A stretch of 64,000 bases of DNA. It comes from Amyloporia xantha. Taxonomy: Eukaryota; Basidiomycota; Agaricomycetes; Polyporales; Adustoporiaceae. Shown here in pieces: positions 1-12,097 of this stretch. Position 1 is the stretch's first letter. Every line of letters begins with the position of its first letter. Location of the stretch: the NCBI GenBank assembly GCA_036971615.1, contig JAYKKR010000029.1, positions 124,001 through 188,000 of the forward strand, in the 5' to 3' direction. The notes below the pieces were generated by a model. It did no database searches. It had not been told where the DNA came from and saw only the letters and a program-made list of their open reading frames with translations. The position numbers and the translations under genes were made by a program.

Positions 1-1
1 G

Positions 2-1159
2 AAGGTGCTGCTCACGGAGCCCCCAATGAACCCCAAGGCGAATCGGCAACGGATGTGTCAGGTCATGTTTGAGGAGTACGGGTTCGGGGGAGTGTACGTT
101 GCGATCCAGGCTGTGTTGACTTTGTACGCGCAAGGTACGTCTCACCAGCTTAATCTGAGTGTTTATTTAACCTACACGTTCCGCATCAGGTCTCACTACA
201 GGTGTCGTCGTGGACTCGGGAGACGGTGTAACACATATTGTACCCGTCTACGACGGCTTCGCCCTACCACATCTGACTCGACGTCTTGATATCGCGGGGC
301 GAGATGTGACACGCTATCTGATCAAGCTGCTGCTCATGCGAGGGTACGCCTTCAACCGGACAGCTGACTTTGAGACCGTGCGCGAGATCAAAGAGAAATT
401 GTGTTATGTAAGGTGAGCAGTGTCTCGGTTGAGAGGGCAGCGTAGTTGTGACACGATGGTGCGTAGCTATGATCTTGATCTGGATACGAGACTGTCCGAA
501 GAGACTACTGTTCTGGTCGAGACTTATACGGTAGGTCCATACGTAGTTCACAAACACTCTGTGCGTGCCTGACCATCTATAACAGCTCCCAGATGGACGA
601 GTAATTAAGATCGGCTCTGAGCGATTCGAAGCACCGGAATGTATGTTCCAACCACATCTTGTGGACGTGGAGCAACCTGGAGTAGCAGGTATGTCTCCCC
701 TTTCCCCCTCGATAATGACATCGCCTTTACCAACGCGCCTGTGCACGTCATGTAGAAATGCTCTACCTGACCATTCAGAACGCAGCAGTCGACATACGCG
801 GTGAGCTATACAAACACATCGTACTATCTGGCGGGTCCAGCATGTACCCCGGCCTACCAAGCCGTCTCGAGAAGGAGATGAAGCAGCTCTATCTCACCCG
901 GGTCCTCAATGGTGATCCGTCGCGACTAAACGTGTGTCTGATCTGACCTGTCTATATCTGCTGCCTAACCCCGTACTCCCTTGCGCAGAAATTCAAGATC
1001 CGGATCGAAGACCCTCCACGCCGGAAACACATGGTGTTCCTTGGTGGTGCTGTACTTGCAGACATCATGAAGAACCGGGAGGAGTTCTGGATATCGCGGG
1101 AAGAGTGGTTTGAGCAGGGTATCCGGGCCCTCGACAAACTTGGGCGCGGGGAGAACTAA
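2..1159 (+). CDS. ARP2: Actin-related protein 2 (Arp2), 3' part of the gene
   Basis: Arp2 is the actin-fold subunit that, with Arp3, forms the nucleating core of the Arp2/3 complex at cortical actin patches. The window starts inside the gene, about 100 codons after the start. Six exons (2-134, 190-412, 467-530, 586-688, 756-931, 989-1159) join in phase to 289 codons plus a TAA stop. The first intron's end is fixed by the conserved [16 protein letters not shown] stretch. Diagnostic motifs seen are LTEPPMNP, the phosphate-binding [47 protein letters not shown], the second nucleotide motif [15 protein letters not shown], and [20 protein letters not shown]. These match Arp2 far better than actin or Arp3. 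All five introns are 54-67 bp GT-AG. No frame breaks are seen in this part. Confidence 0.97.
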
Positions 1160-1521
1160 CGCGAACACTTACATGTAAAATATCGACGACGCGAGTTTAT
1201 TGAAGGATGGATTGCAGAATATCAACGTCGCCCTATAACATGAGTCGGCCGACGAGCAGATGATCGCCAAGTCTGATATATACTTCCATGATATCCGCAC
1301 TGTCATCCACGTCAATGCAGAGCGAGCTAGATGATATCTCGGAGAGTGGGCGATATGTATATTAAGAACATATGTCTGCATGCCATTGTGGACTACTTTT
1401 CTAAACCTGCATAAACGATAGGGGGTGAATTCTAAATGAGATGATAATGTACGATGGATATAAGATACTCATGTGACAGACAAACCAACAACCAGGAGAG
1501 AAGAACGGATAGACAGGGACA
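1160..1521. other. Convergent 3' intergenic region
   Basis: This 360-bp space separates the stop codons of Arp2 (plus) and the mitochondrial carrier (minus). The two genes converge, so it should hold both 3' untranslated regions. No coding pattern was recognised. Confidence 0.6.
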
Positions 1522-2660
1522 TCAACCAAACCGGAGAACCGCCTCATAGATGGAGTACATTACGGCGGCATTCGGTATAACACGCATGAGGTGAGCACTG
1601 AGGCCGCCGTATAGTGAGCGGGCGCCTTCTTCCGCTATGACAAGCCGTAGCGTCTGATAAAGACCGGTGTACTTGACTTTACCGTCAACTAACGGTTGCC
1701 GTAGTCGTGTTCGGAGGACCTGCGCAATACTACCCGTCAGTGGCTGTGATGCGTAACATGATCTAGAAAGCGCACCTCATGCGGATATGTGATCAAACTC
1801 GCGACACACTTTGCCGTTCCTGCACTCCCTAGCATCCCTAGCCATTCTTGTACGCCACCCTTTTCCTGCGTGTCGGCAGTCAGTTGTTTGAGCCTCTCGT
1901 ACAGTGTCCATTGAATGGTGCCCTCCGTGACCCCCAGGTAGCTCGCGCTGAGGCCCTTGTAGAACCCGCGCACACCTTCTTCTCGCAGAATTTTCTTGAT
2001 CATCGTCCAGGAGCCACCTATCATTTGTTCACCTGATGACTGGCTCAGCTGCAAACGTGTCTTGACGACCCATATTGGATTCGTCGCCGTGCCCGTCACG
2101 ATGCCCGCAAATGCTGCTGCAGTGAGGTGCACCCACGAATTCTCCTGCCCATGGTTGAACTGGTTCGCAATGATCTGCTTCCCGTTTCCATAGGTGAAGA
2201 AGTTGATAGAGCGCGCTGGTATTACGCCGACTAATGTCGGCCCTAGTCCTCTGAACAACGCCCGGAGCGACTCTTCTCGGTATATGTCACTGGCAAGTGA
2301 TCAGCCTGAATCTTTGGCATATGGATTCGCGAATTCACACACCGGATAATGTGTCCTGTCTCGACAAAATGCCATAGCAAGTTCGTCCGATGTGGTGCAA
2401 CCACAACACCATTTCCGGCCAGACCAAGAGAAGTCTGCTTGACTTTGAACAAGTCTGACTGCAATCGCGTCTTTACGACATCGAATGGGCTCGTCACGAT
2501 TGCTCCGCACATGCCTCCAAGTCTGCGAAACGCCTAAGCTCTGACATTCGAAGGACGCCAAAGAAAGAACTGACCCGCCTGCCACGAAATGCTGCCATGA
2601 CTTCGCTGGAAGAAGCCCGGTTTTCGAGGAACTTGCCGTAGGTTGTGGAGGAACAGACAT
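1522..2660 (-). CDS. Mitochondrial carrier, Rim2/SLC25A33-36-like pyrimidine nucleotide transporter
   Basis: This is a member of the mitochondrial carrier family, most similar in motif detail to yeast Rim2 and animal SLC25A33/36, which exchange pyrimidine (deoxy)nucleotides across the inner mitochondrial membrane. Four exons (2660-2575, 2522-2343, 2289-1776, 1719-1522) join in phase to 325 aa. The three carrier repeats carry the signature PX(D/E)XXK/R variants SPFDVVKTRLQ, NPIWVVKTRLQL and YPHEVLRTRLRQ; the tryptophan-containing second signature is typical of the Rim2 branch. GLGPTLVGVIPARSINFF and the C-terminal RVIPNAAVMYSIYE are also family-typical. The N-terminus before the first repeat (about 20 residues) is short compared with yeast Rim2. 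The substrate is inferred from family membership only. Confidence 0.92.
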
Positions 2661-3713
2661 GGCTGGATGACGGTAATTCAGAGGAGAGGACCACAGAAGA
2701 GCTGTATCCCTCAGGCAGACTTTGGGTGCTCTATATTGAATGACAAGAGGATGATCGCTGGCTCAATACGAGTACGCCATGTAGCCGGCATCCGCTGCCG
2801 TAAGCCCAGGAGGATCAATTTTCAGGATAAGATAAGATGTTCGCGTACCATCACGTGATCGTTTGACGACTTCGATATCCCAAATGTCCGTGGACGAACC
2901 TTGAAGATATCTGAAACGCTGGAGCCAAGATGAAATTTCTGGACCCAGCTATCCAGTTCATACTGCACCTTATTCTTAGTGTATGAATATCGCTCATTTC
3001 TCATAGTGGAACCATCGAAATATCCTGGCAGAAGGTGCATCATGATATAATCATAACTCACCAACCACTTCCCCTGTATTGACAAAACCTGACATTATCT
3101 GTGAGAAGCAATCACAGGTAATGCATGATAGTTCACTCTACAGGAATTTCATGAGTCGCTTATAAGAAGGTAGTGTCAATGTTCAAAGTGCGTACATCTG
3201 TGTTCTCATTTCCCTATACATCTTTTCTCATTTGCAACTTGACCTCGCCATCCGTGTTTAAGCATGGTTGAAATTATAGTCCTTCACGGTGGCTCTCGTC
3301 ATGTAGCCCCACATGTCGAATACTTAAAATACCAGCAGTTACGCAACCACTCCCTGGAATATGATGAAGGGTGCTCATACGAAGCACATGGTAAAATATT
3401 CGGAAACAATTCTACATGTGATTTTGGTTTTCCTGTGTTTTATGTGCCATGCGTGCTGTACGTGCGTGACTCGTACTTTCATTGATTATTCATACGAGGC
3501 AGTCTAATGGCGCTGAACTTATGCAGTGGATTGACAATTCGTGTTGTACACAACATTTTGCAGCCTCCTTGTGGCAATCCGTCCACGGATATTGCCTGTA
3601 CCAACAGCTGCGGGCTGTGGAGACACCTAGCGAGCGCACAAATTGTCTCCCAGCCGCTGTTCGTGAACTGCGATGTAGAGAAATCTGGCCAAAATACCCC
3701 TCTCTGCCGCCTA
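2661..3713. other. Intergenic region between carrier and F-box gene
   Basis: About 1 kb holding the divergent upstream regions of the minus-strand carrier and the plus-strand F-box gene. Small open frames occur on both strands (for example 2822-3085 minus), but none resembles a known family or shows a splice-consistent continuation. Confidence 0.5.
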
Positions 3714-5217
3714 ATGCTACCGTCGACTACGTCGCACTTGACCTTCGCTAAGCACAAAAATCCATCATGTTCGATATCCCAGCCTCCTCATGAAGCTGAT
3801 GTCCCTGACAATATCCGCTCAAGTCATCCTGGCTCAGCCCCACGTCTTCCCCTCGAAATCATCGAATACATCATTGACTACTTGAGCAGTGACTACGCGT
3901 CACTGAGAAATTGCGCTCTTACATGCCGATTCTGGACGACACATTGTCAGTATCATCTATTCAGTCGAATTCATATCCACTCTCAGACGGCTTTCGAGGC
4001 ACTAGTGCGTCTTGCATGGCACGAACCATACAGACGCACTTTCTTCCGAAATACTCGGCAGCTCTACCTTTATGACAAAGGCGATCAGCCTTTTGCGCAT
4101 GTCGTACCACATCTCCTCGGGAAATGTTTCTCTCAGGTCGAAATCCTCTCTATTTGCGACGTGAGCTGGGGTGACACTAGATCGAGACTCCACCCGAGCT
4201 TCTTCATGCTCCTCCCACAGATGGTGTCGGTGACCCATCTCAGACTATCTTCCTGTGCTTTTCGCACCTTCGGCGACTTACAGCGCCTTATATGTGCGCT
4301 ACCATGTCTGAAGAACCTTGTTTTGCGTGGTGTGAAATGGCCGGACACCACAGGGACACGACACTGTCCAAATATCCCACACCGTGACCGCACGTTCCGT
4401 CTCGACTCCTTGACATTGTGGCATATGTCTTCTGCAGATGTTGCAGATGTCTGTGTCTGGGTATGTACAACTTCGTCGACAGCAAGTATGCGAAATCTCG
4501 CTCTAGGCCGACTTCTCGGAAATGGCTGGCAGGAGCCAGTGGGCCGTCTGCTTCGGGTACTGGGGCAATCATTAGAGTGCTTGCGGATACCTCTCGTTGT
4601 GGAAGGTCTGTCTGACGCTCGCTGTTCCCTAAATTTAAGCAGCTAACGTTTCTTCTCAATAGGTGAAGGGTGTGCCTGGGGACAAAATATTAATCTACGT
4701 TCACTTGTGATCAATTGTTCTGACTTTGTTGCCTGGTCTGACGCGAAGAGGAGCATTCCGTGGATTGTGTCTCAACTACAGCGGAGTAGGGTTGCTGACT
4801 TTGCCTTCGACCTTGCGGTCACTCCAGCCCACATAGATGACCTTCAGCCTGATCCAACTAGGGTCAGCGTTGATCTCACGAGACTGAAGTCCATCCACGA
4901 TGGATACAAACATTATGCGTGTCCCAAAGCGATTGAGAGTCCAGTTCCATTCACTTCGACGTGCCAGACCGTGACCAACACGGAGGCTCAGCGATTCTTT
5001 GAAGAAATAAAGGGCCAGCTGAGTCGACATGGTGCAGGCTGGATTGCTGATGGAATATTAAGATTGTCGCCCTGCACTCGTCAGACTTCCTGCCAACTCA
5101 AATTCACCAGGTATGTAGTATTTAGCGCGTCAGTCTATGAGACATTTCCCATGAAGTCGGTGTCATAGGAAGCCAGTGACAAGTCGCCGTCGGTCCGACG
5201 CGGCTCAGTGTGCATGA
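3714..5217 (+). CDS. F-box domain protein
   Basis: F-box proteins dock to Skp1 and bring substrates to SCF ubiquitin ligases; mushroom genomes carry large families of them. The F-box is seen as LPLEIIEYIIDYLSSDYASLRNCALTCRFW, about 40 residues after the chosen ATG at 3714. An in-frame ATG at 3507 is also possible but would add about 70 residues of unlikely sequence. The rest resembles the variable leucine-rich half of these paralogues (TRQLYLYD, LKNLVLRGVKWPD, LRSLVINCSDF). A 57-bp intron at 4606-4662 keeps the frame. A second intron at 5111-5168 (GTATGT donor, TAG acceptor) would move the stop from 5166-5168 to 5215-5217; either end is possible. Target and partners are unknown. Confidence 0.75.
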
Positions 5218-5906
5218 TGGGACGTCCTCATCCTGCACTTACCTTCCTGCCAGATCCCTAGGGTTTGTGAGCCGCGTTGAACTTGTCAAGTTCACCCTCT
5301 GATAGCTCTTCACCGATCAGGTTCCCCACAGATGCAAGCTCGCTACCTGCATGAATGAATGAACATTACTAGTGTATGCTCAGAGAAGATGATGATATAT
5401 CTATACCAATGACTTCTGCTTGTCTGTGCTAGCATCAAAGTTAGACCCTCCTCGCAGATTCAAATGGAACAGAGTTCCTACAGAAACAGCACGGAGCCAA
5501 AGGCATTCCAGATGGCCTGATTCAGTACTGTAGTTCTCCCTGAAAAGTAGTAGTGATCAAATTTCGAGCGACTGCAAAGCCGTCACGATCAACTGGCTTG
5601 CGGCGGCCGACAGAACCGACAATACGTTCGTTTCGTCACAAACATCCTTCGCAGGCCCGTTCGACCTCACAGGGAAGCTAGACATTTGCCTGCTCTACTT
5701 ACCTGCTGCGCCAGTATGTACCGAAAGCTGATTCTACGAGTTGCGTGTATGGCACGCAGCTGCAGATCTCCAGACCGACGCGAAAAAGAATAAATTCGAG
5801 GTGAACGAGCACAGCAAATAGCGTCTATATAATATGTTGTCGCAGAAATTCAGAACAAGATCCGAACATTGGCTTTTGAGAAACTTACTTAATACACACG
5901 TCCAAG
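5218..5906. other. Intergenic, no gene seen
   Basis: About 690 bp between two converging genes. Frequent stops in all frames and no recognisable motif. It probably contains both 3' ends. Confidence 0.5.
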
Positions 5907-6965
5907 TCATGGCAGAGCATTAGAACCCCAGTACACGTCATCATCCGTAAATAAGCCCTCTATACCAAATATTCTGGGAAGACGACGCCAGACTTTCTGG
6001 CGCTCTTCCATGCTCCTAAGCAGTAAATGTCGGATGCAAGATTCGCATAAGTTAGCTCGCTTTCCGAGTCGCTCTATTTCGCCATCGGGTTTGGCTAGTG
6101 GATCGGAGTTGCCAAACAGTCCGGAAGATCGTGCACCTTCCGTGACTCGGGCCAAGGCCGAAAAGCACGATTTCTTGGTGAGACATGCACCGTTGAGATT
6201 TTCATGTAGAGGAGAGAAACAGACTGCGACGTCTGACGAGGCCTGAAACATCATCTTCAACCCCTCAATGCAAGTTTCGAGATCCTCGCTGGAGAGACGC
6301 GCTACATTGGGACCGAGATGTAAACCGTGCACGAGTGAGAAGGACGTGATCCGACAACACAAGTAGAAAGCTATCGGAAGCATCTCGTCGAGAGGGAACG
6401 GGCGAACGCGACGCGCGAGGTTGATGACTAAGATGGCAGGAGCACAATCCTCAGATTCCGGCCAGTCCAAACTGTGATCCACTTTATTGAAAGCAGCAAT
6501 GTGCGAGGAACAACTTCCTCCAGACGGGCGATACCTTCATTGAATAAAGGCTGGATGTCGTATTTGTGGGACAGTTCGGTTATCGAGGTAGCGACATGAA
6601 GAGAGGCCATATCAATGCATCCGACATTAAAAAATCTGGCGTCACGCAGATGCATTCAAACGCGTGTAATGGATACTAGATCAGAACATGTGATACATCC
6701 TACATGAGTAACACTCACGACCGGTAGTAGATGGCGCGCAGCAGACCCTCGAGGCCTTCGGGGTCGTCCTGGAACTTGACAACTGGGCAATTATTAATGG
6801 TAGACGCGGGGATTGGTTGCGGGATATCTGAAAGAGATCCCGAAAGACTGGCGAATGATGAGATAGGATTGACCGATGGATACGAAAAATGCGATCGTTG
6901 GCATCCAAGACGATGTTGCCGTCGTCGTACCAAAGACCTTCCACGCGTCGCGGATCAGCACCCAT
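5907..6965 (-). pseudogene. BTB/POZ domain protein, two frame breaks
   Basis: The product resembles the mushroom-specific BTB/POZ proteins, which usually act as protein-interaction or Cul3-adaptor-like modules. The BTB start is clear (LWYDDGNIVLDANDRIFRIH, then RSILSHHSPVFRDLF), followed by IPQPIPASTINNCPVVKFQD, then an intron (GTGAGT donor near 6717, acceptor near 6638) and SFFNVGCIDMASLHVATSIT and SHKYDIQPLFNEGI, and finally a C-terminal part with ESEDCAPAILVINLARR and CESCIRHLL. Reading through requires a change of frame at about 6822-6832 (just after FRDLF) and again at about 6483-6497 (before VDHSLDWPE). No intron can explain either change. The gene is either decayed or carries two sequencing indels; the rest reads cleanly, which leaves both open. 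Confidence 0.72.
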
Positions 6966-7767
6966 GGCAGCCGTTGCTTATGTATAGCTTTCTCTGTCAA
7001 CACGAAACGTTATCTCCCTGCCCTTCATTGACGGCAAGGATTATCGTACCAGATGTATAAATCGCGACGATGCAGGATTGTCTGCGTACCGTTTCAGGCT
7101 CGTTATTTGAAGATACTTTGAACAAGTAAATCTGACAGATCTCTTCAATAGACAGAGTCGACGGACCGCGTGAATTATGGGAGGGATTGAAATGTGTGAC
7201 CGGTGCAATGATGTGACACGACGCGTACGCGTTGTTTGTATCCCTCGTGAACGGACAAACACACAACTGGTCCGTGCGCACCTGCACGCCCCTTTATAAG
7301 CCATCGACGGCCGTTCAGATTCCTTACCACTCTGGCCTTTTGGCTTAGATCAAGTGTAGTATCTGTTCTTAATAGTTTAACCACTATTATGGAGGCACCG
7401 CCTCCATTATTGGTTATCTAATTTTTGCCGCCCTTGTCCTCGGGCTCTGCTTGCAACCTAGGGGCGCGATGACCTTGCTATTGCAGTATCAGCTTGTGTC
7501 GTCGGGGGATCTCACTATTTCTTTTTGTTGATTTTTCACTTTTGACCATTTGGTCAAAAGTAGGGAATTGGCAAATGGATTTAGTCAATGATTTTCTCCT
7601 TTTTTTTCTTTACTTTTATATAGTCTATCAATCTGATGTGAAGAATGGCTGTGTTTGTTTTATGAATGTGCACTTGTCACAAGATGGAGAATACTACAGT
7701 ATGAAATTTGTGCAGTTAAAAACTGAAGATTATGGACAGTCTAATAACATGATAACATGTCTGGAAT
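6966..7767. other. Intergenic, partly AT-rich
   Basis: Upstream of the BTB gene and downstream of the lysozyme-like gene. From about 7490 the composition turns AT-rich and includes a near-perfect 22-bp palindrome at 7539-7560. No gene was recognised. Confidence 0.5.
7539..7560. repeat. 10-bp inverted repeat with 2-bp loop
   Basis: The arms at 7539-7548 and 7551-7560 are exact reverse complements (cttttgacca / tggtcaaaag) around TT. It lies about 210 bp past the stop codon of the minus-strand lysozyme-like gene, in AT-rich DNA, so a 3'-end signal or the relic end of a small mobile element are both possible. Confidence 0.8.
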
Positions 7768-9032
7768 TTATAAACCACATTGATCAAGGTTAAAGAACTT
7801 CCCAATTCTTGGGTTGTTTGTGTAAGGATTTACATTCTGAACCCATCCATTGAGAGTCTGATGCAAGCTAGATAACCAAGCAAAAATATTAGCACCTGTA
7901 TATAACACCACAATCATAGACATACTAATCCAAATTGTTCTGACAACGACAACAGGGTCCTTGTGCAGCTGCTGTTGCTTGACCCTAGTCATGAAGAGTA
8001 TCATGAGTGATCCAATAATGCTGAGACAACATGGCCCAATGCTACCATATACTCACATAAGTCATGCCCTCTGGCCAACCATTGTAGTTACCAAGAGTAA
8101 GCAGAAGACTCCCGCCATTGTTCTTCAATGTTGTCCCAAAGAATGCCGCGCCAGTACGGATATTGTAGTCCTGCGCGGCGGGGCAAATATCAAGACTCGG
8201 TTCTACAACGCGAACTCGGCTGCGCAGACTTACGGGATCCTTACAGTTGCCATTCGGCGCGCCGCCGCACTTGTCCTTCGTCAGCTGCATGAGGCCTTGT
8301 TCTCCTGCGCCGCCGACCGTGTTCGCGTTGCAGCCGCTCTCCTGCATCGCAATCGCCGCGATGAGGATGGCGGGGACTGGCCGACACCGCGTGTCAGCCT
8401 CTGTCTCGAGACCCAGCGCGTATCAACTCACCGCCGTATTCGCCTGCATACTGCTCGAACTTCGAGACATACGCGGCGCACGCCTTGAACGGGCTGTTCG
8501 GGTCTTGCAGGGCGGTGGTCAGGTCCTTGGCGATGATATCGCTGACCTGGACGTAGGGCGGCCGCCAGCCGCCGTCGCCGACACCGCAGTTGAGCCAGTC
8601 GATATCTCCGTTGGGTCCGCTGGTCGGTGAGGTGTTCGCTGACGACTTGTCAGTCGGTCGAATACAATGAATAAATGGGAGCTCACGAGTTGCGCCAATG
8701 GGTCCGCAGGAAGAGGGAACATTTATTACTCCAGAACCTCCTCCGAAACCTGTAGAGTATGTCGTATTTCCGAACAGACTTGGTGATGCGTCGTTGAAGT
8801 TGAATGATGCCTGCGGGAGAAGACGTTAACGACGTGATATCCGACAACGGACAGACCGCACACCGACCTTGGTCTTCTTGTGCGCTGCGCACCGCCCGTC
8901 AGCCGCACGGCGAGCGAGACGCGAATGTTGCTTCTGATGATAGGAAGAGCGCGCGATCTCGAACTGCGAATGGCTGGCGTGCACGCATCCCGCGGCCATT
9001 ATGAGGAGAAATAAAGGAGTGACGAGTTGCAT
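7768..9032 (-). CDS. Secreted GH23/SLT-type lysozyme-like protein
   Basis: The predicted product resembles lytic-transglycosylase (SLT, GH23) domains, which cleave bacterial peptidoglycan; fungal members are secreted. Seven exons (9032-8868, 8810-8687, 8638-8432, 8376-8234, 8170-8057, 7984-7926, 7867-7768) join in phase to 303 aa. The N-terminus MQLVTPLFLLIMAAGCVHAS is a signal peptide, followed by a basic stretch with dibasic sites (LARRA). The catalytic block reads AIAMQESGCNANTVGGAGEQ then GLMQLT, with the glutamate of MQES as the expected acid. It is followed by YNIRTGAAFFGTTL and LGNYNGW. The C-terminal part is cysteine-rich (CCRCQNNLDYLHQ). The start at 9032 was chosen because it begins the signal peptide. 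Activity on bacteria is an inference from the fold. Confidence 0.87.
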
Positions 9033-10496
9033 TACGCGGTAAGGAATAAGGTAGAATGGGCGAAGTAGAGGAAGTTGCTGGTGAGCCACGGAGCGTCCGC
9101 ACTTCTTCCATACCTGGCAGGATTGCGATCGAGTCCGACTCGATGCAGCCTAGAATACTGACTGCTCGCCGACCTGCCCACGGTGTCATAGCTGGGGGGA
9201 AAGAGTAGAGAGAACGAGATACTATGGGTCATAATCGAGCCCATGGCGCCACAGACGACAAACAGATGCTGCAAAAATACATGCAAGCCGTGCGACAAGC
9301 TCGAGACTAGCCTCTAGTAGCAGCTACAATGCATGCGATATACTGCAAAAGCGTGAGTATACCAAGTGGAAACACACTCCGGCCGACATTCAAAGTTAGT
9401 TGCGAGATGCGAACGTTGCGAATTTCGAAGCGTATGAGTCCGAGACCTGATCACAGTTCTTAGTAAGTACTGATTGAAACTGAAGCGCTGAAACTTATGT
9501 GATCCCGATCGGCGATCTGATGATGGCGCTCGGCGCACCTCTCGTAGACGCCCTTTTCCCCCACTATTGCATCGATAATACTCTCTATCAAGACCCTTTC
9601 ACCATGCCAGTGGTTCATAATTGGTGCACTGGACTAGTCTGTGCCGCCCTCAGAGTGTATGTGAAGCGGTCACTCGTTGTTGCGGCTGCATCATCAGTCA
9701 TCGCACAAAACTGCGAACACTGCCAGTGCATCTGCCAGGAGGATGTCAGTTTGTAACACGGCAACAATGTGTAGCGAAAGATGCGCTGGAACAGGCTGGA
9801 ACAGCTGCGTGGTCCATGTGACCCGCCATCTTTGCAGACCATGTCGTGCACAGCTTCGCATCACAGGACCTACAATTTCAGCACAGCCACTGCGCACTGA
9901 TCGCTCTGACGAGTCTTGCGCGTGGCATAGGTCAGTCATAGGTCGCAGCGTAAGGAGTCCTGACTCGAACTGTAGAGCCCGAGTCGCTGAAATCTGTTCC
10001 AGCTCGAAATAAGTGGAATTATTCATGAAGGTACGCTCAGTTTACGGATTTGTCAATACCGTAGTTGATCATAAGCAACCCAGTGCAACTAGACTAGCGC
10101 ACATCACGCCATTGGACATTGACAGTTCGCATCGAAAAAAAGCACATATCGCCATGCTTACAATCATCCGACGGAATCTCGGGACGCCGAGAGCGTTGAA
10201 ATGCGATGCATGTGGTCGGGCGTTTGCGTATTCGCGGAAACCTATAAAAGATGCTGCATTTCGTTAGAGATTCTCCAGCCCTCAGTTGATCTGACCGAGC
10301 CAAGCCTCTTCAAGTTCAGGTACTGGATAGTGAGTTGCCTCAGCGTTCTATGCGAAGGGACTCTGGTTCTAATGCATCTTCTCTAGCTTGACTTGTTTCG
10401 TTCTTATTCGCTTTTTGTCTTCGTCACGACTTATTTCATTCTTTCACTACACCACTCACGACTACACCCTCTTTATTACCAACTTTTACGATCAAA
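9033..10496. other. Intergenic, divergent promoters
   Basis: About 1.46 kb between two divergently transcribed secreted-protein genes. Short overlapping frames on both strands show no family pattern. The last 150 bp before 10497 are pyrimidine-rich, as is common before fungal start sites. Confidence 0.5.
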
Positions 10497-11761
10497 ATGC
10501 GTTCCTCCACCATTATTGCTGCTACCGCTGTGGTCGCTGCTCCGTTTGTTGCGTAAGTTTCTCATCCCACTGTGTATTACTGTCGAATGTCTTGCTCATA
10601 TCCGCATCTCAGCGCATACCCTACATCTGCTCCTACTCAAGACAGTGAGGCGATTTCGCTGGGCAGTATATGGGACATCGCCAAGGACGGCTACGATGCC
10701 TTCGAGGGTGGCAAGAATCTCTACGACAGCTTAGAGAACAACAACAACCGTCGTGCCGATAGCGAAGCTATTTCCTTGGGGAGTCTGTGGGACTTGGCCA
10801 AAGACGGCTATGATGCGTTCGAGGGCGGCAAGAGTGTCTATGACAGCTACAAGAACAACCAGCGTCGCGCTGACAGCGAGGCCATCTCGTTGGGCAGTGC
10901 GTGGGATTTAGCTAAGGACGGCTATGACGCCTTCGAGGGCGGCAAGAGTGTCTATGACAGCTTCAAGAACAACCAGAGGCGGTTAGTGTTCCGCGTACCC
11001 TTCCCGCTCCAATGCAGATGTCTGACATCCTGTACAGTGAACTGATCGACGTTCTCGCCCGTGAGGTTAACGAGCACCTCCAGCACGCCGGAAACCACGC
11101 CACGAAGCATGCCACAAAGCATGCCAAGGGGCACGGCAAGAAGCACCGCAAGGGCAGCAAGATGCACAAGGCGCACAAGTCTGCGCATGCCAGTGACCAT
11201 CAGGCAGAGCACAAAGCGTGAGTCGTGCGCATCCCCAACGGGAGTATTTGTTAATCCTTTCTGTACCACAGCCGTTCGGTCATCGGCGACATTGACACTG
11301 GCCTGAAGGTCTTCGGTGACGGCGCCAATGCGGTGTCCGACATCCACAATGCGTGGGATAGCTTCAAGAACAACCACCGTCGCAGCCGCCTCGGCGACGT
11401 CGACACTGGCCTCAAGATTGTCGGCGATGGCGCCAATGCCGTTACGGACATCCATAACGCATGGGACAGCTTCAAGAAGAACCACCGCCGTTCGGTCATC
11501 AACGACATCGACACCGGTCTCAAAGTATTCGGTGACGGTGCCAACGCGGTGTCTGATATCCACAACGCGTGGGACAGCTTCAAGAACAACCACCGTCGTA
11601 GTCGCCTCGGTGACGTCGACACTGGCCTCAAGATTGTCGGCGACGGTGCCAATGCAGTGACGGACATCCACAATGCATGGGACAGCTTCAAGAAGAACCA
11701 CCGCCGGGAGGCTGAGATCTACGATCTCGTCGCCCGCTCTATTTTGGACGAGCTGGATTGA
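10497..11761 (+). CDS. Secreted repeat protein with dibasic (Kex2-like) sites between repeats
   Basis: Not recognised as a named family. Four exons (10497-10552, 10613-10981, 11038-11217, 11272-11761) join in phase to 364 aa. The N-terminus MRSSTIIAATAVVAAPFVA is a signal peptide. Three repeats of about 38 residues follow, of the type SEAISLGSLWDLAKDGYDAF then EGGKSVYDSYKNNQRR. Next is a histidine/lysine-rich linker (HATKHATKHAKGHGKKHRKG), then four repeats of about 36 residues (IGDIDTGLKVFGDGANAVSD, IHNAWDSFKNNHRR). Every repeat ends in N-N/K-N-x-R-R, a dibasic site suited to Kex2 cleavage, so the product may be cut into seven similar peptides. This is the architecture of fungal Kex2-processed repetitive precursors, some of which feed RiPP pathways. 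No modifying enzyme gene (for example UstY-like DUF3328) was seen nearby, so an unmodified secreted peptide is equally possible. Confidence 0.85.
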
Positions 11762-12097
11762 GGGGATTTATTATGCATATTATCGTGATGCTTTGGTTTG
11801 GTGTATGTAGTTAACGACTTTGACGAAATAGCGAATTCTTCTGAGGGCTCATTTATATGCGTGATTTTAGTGAGTGACACAAAATGCAACGCCGATGAGC
11901 ACGATGATAGCATCGTTTAGTTGAGTGTTGCAATAAGTATAATGGAATCATGCACTGAAGTGAAATATTCGGTGAACACAGCTTTGTTTCATAACCTTAT
12001 CAAGATGGCTCCTCATATCCCGATGCAGATAAATTTCTAGCCGCCACTACAAAAACAGGGACTGGCCTCTCACTGTGACCCGTTCTCATGGTGCGTT
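11762..12097. other. Convergent 3' intergenic region
   Basis: About 335 bp between two converging genes. It is AT-richer than the flanks and should contain both 3' ends. No coding sequence was seen. Confidence 0.5.
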
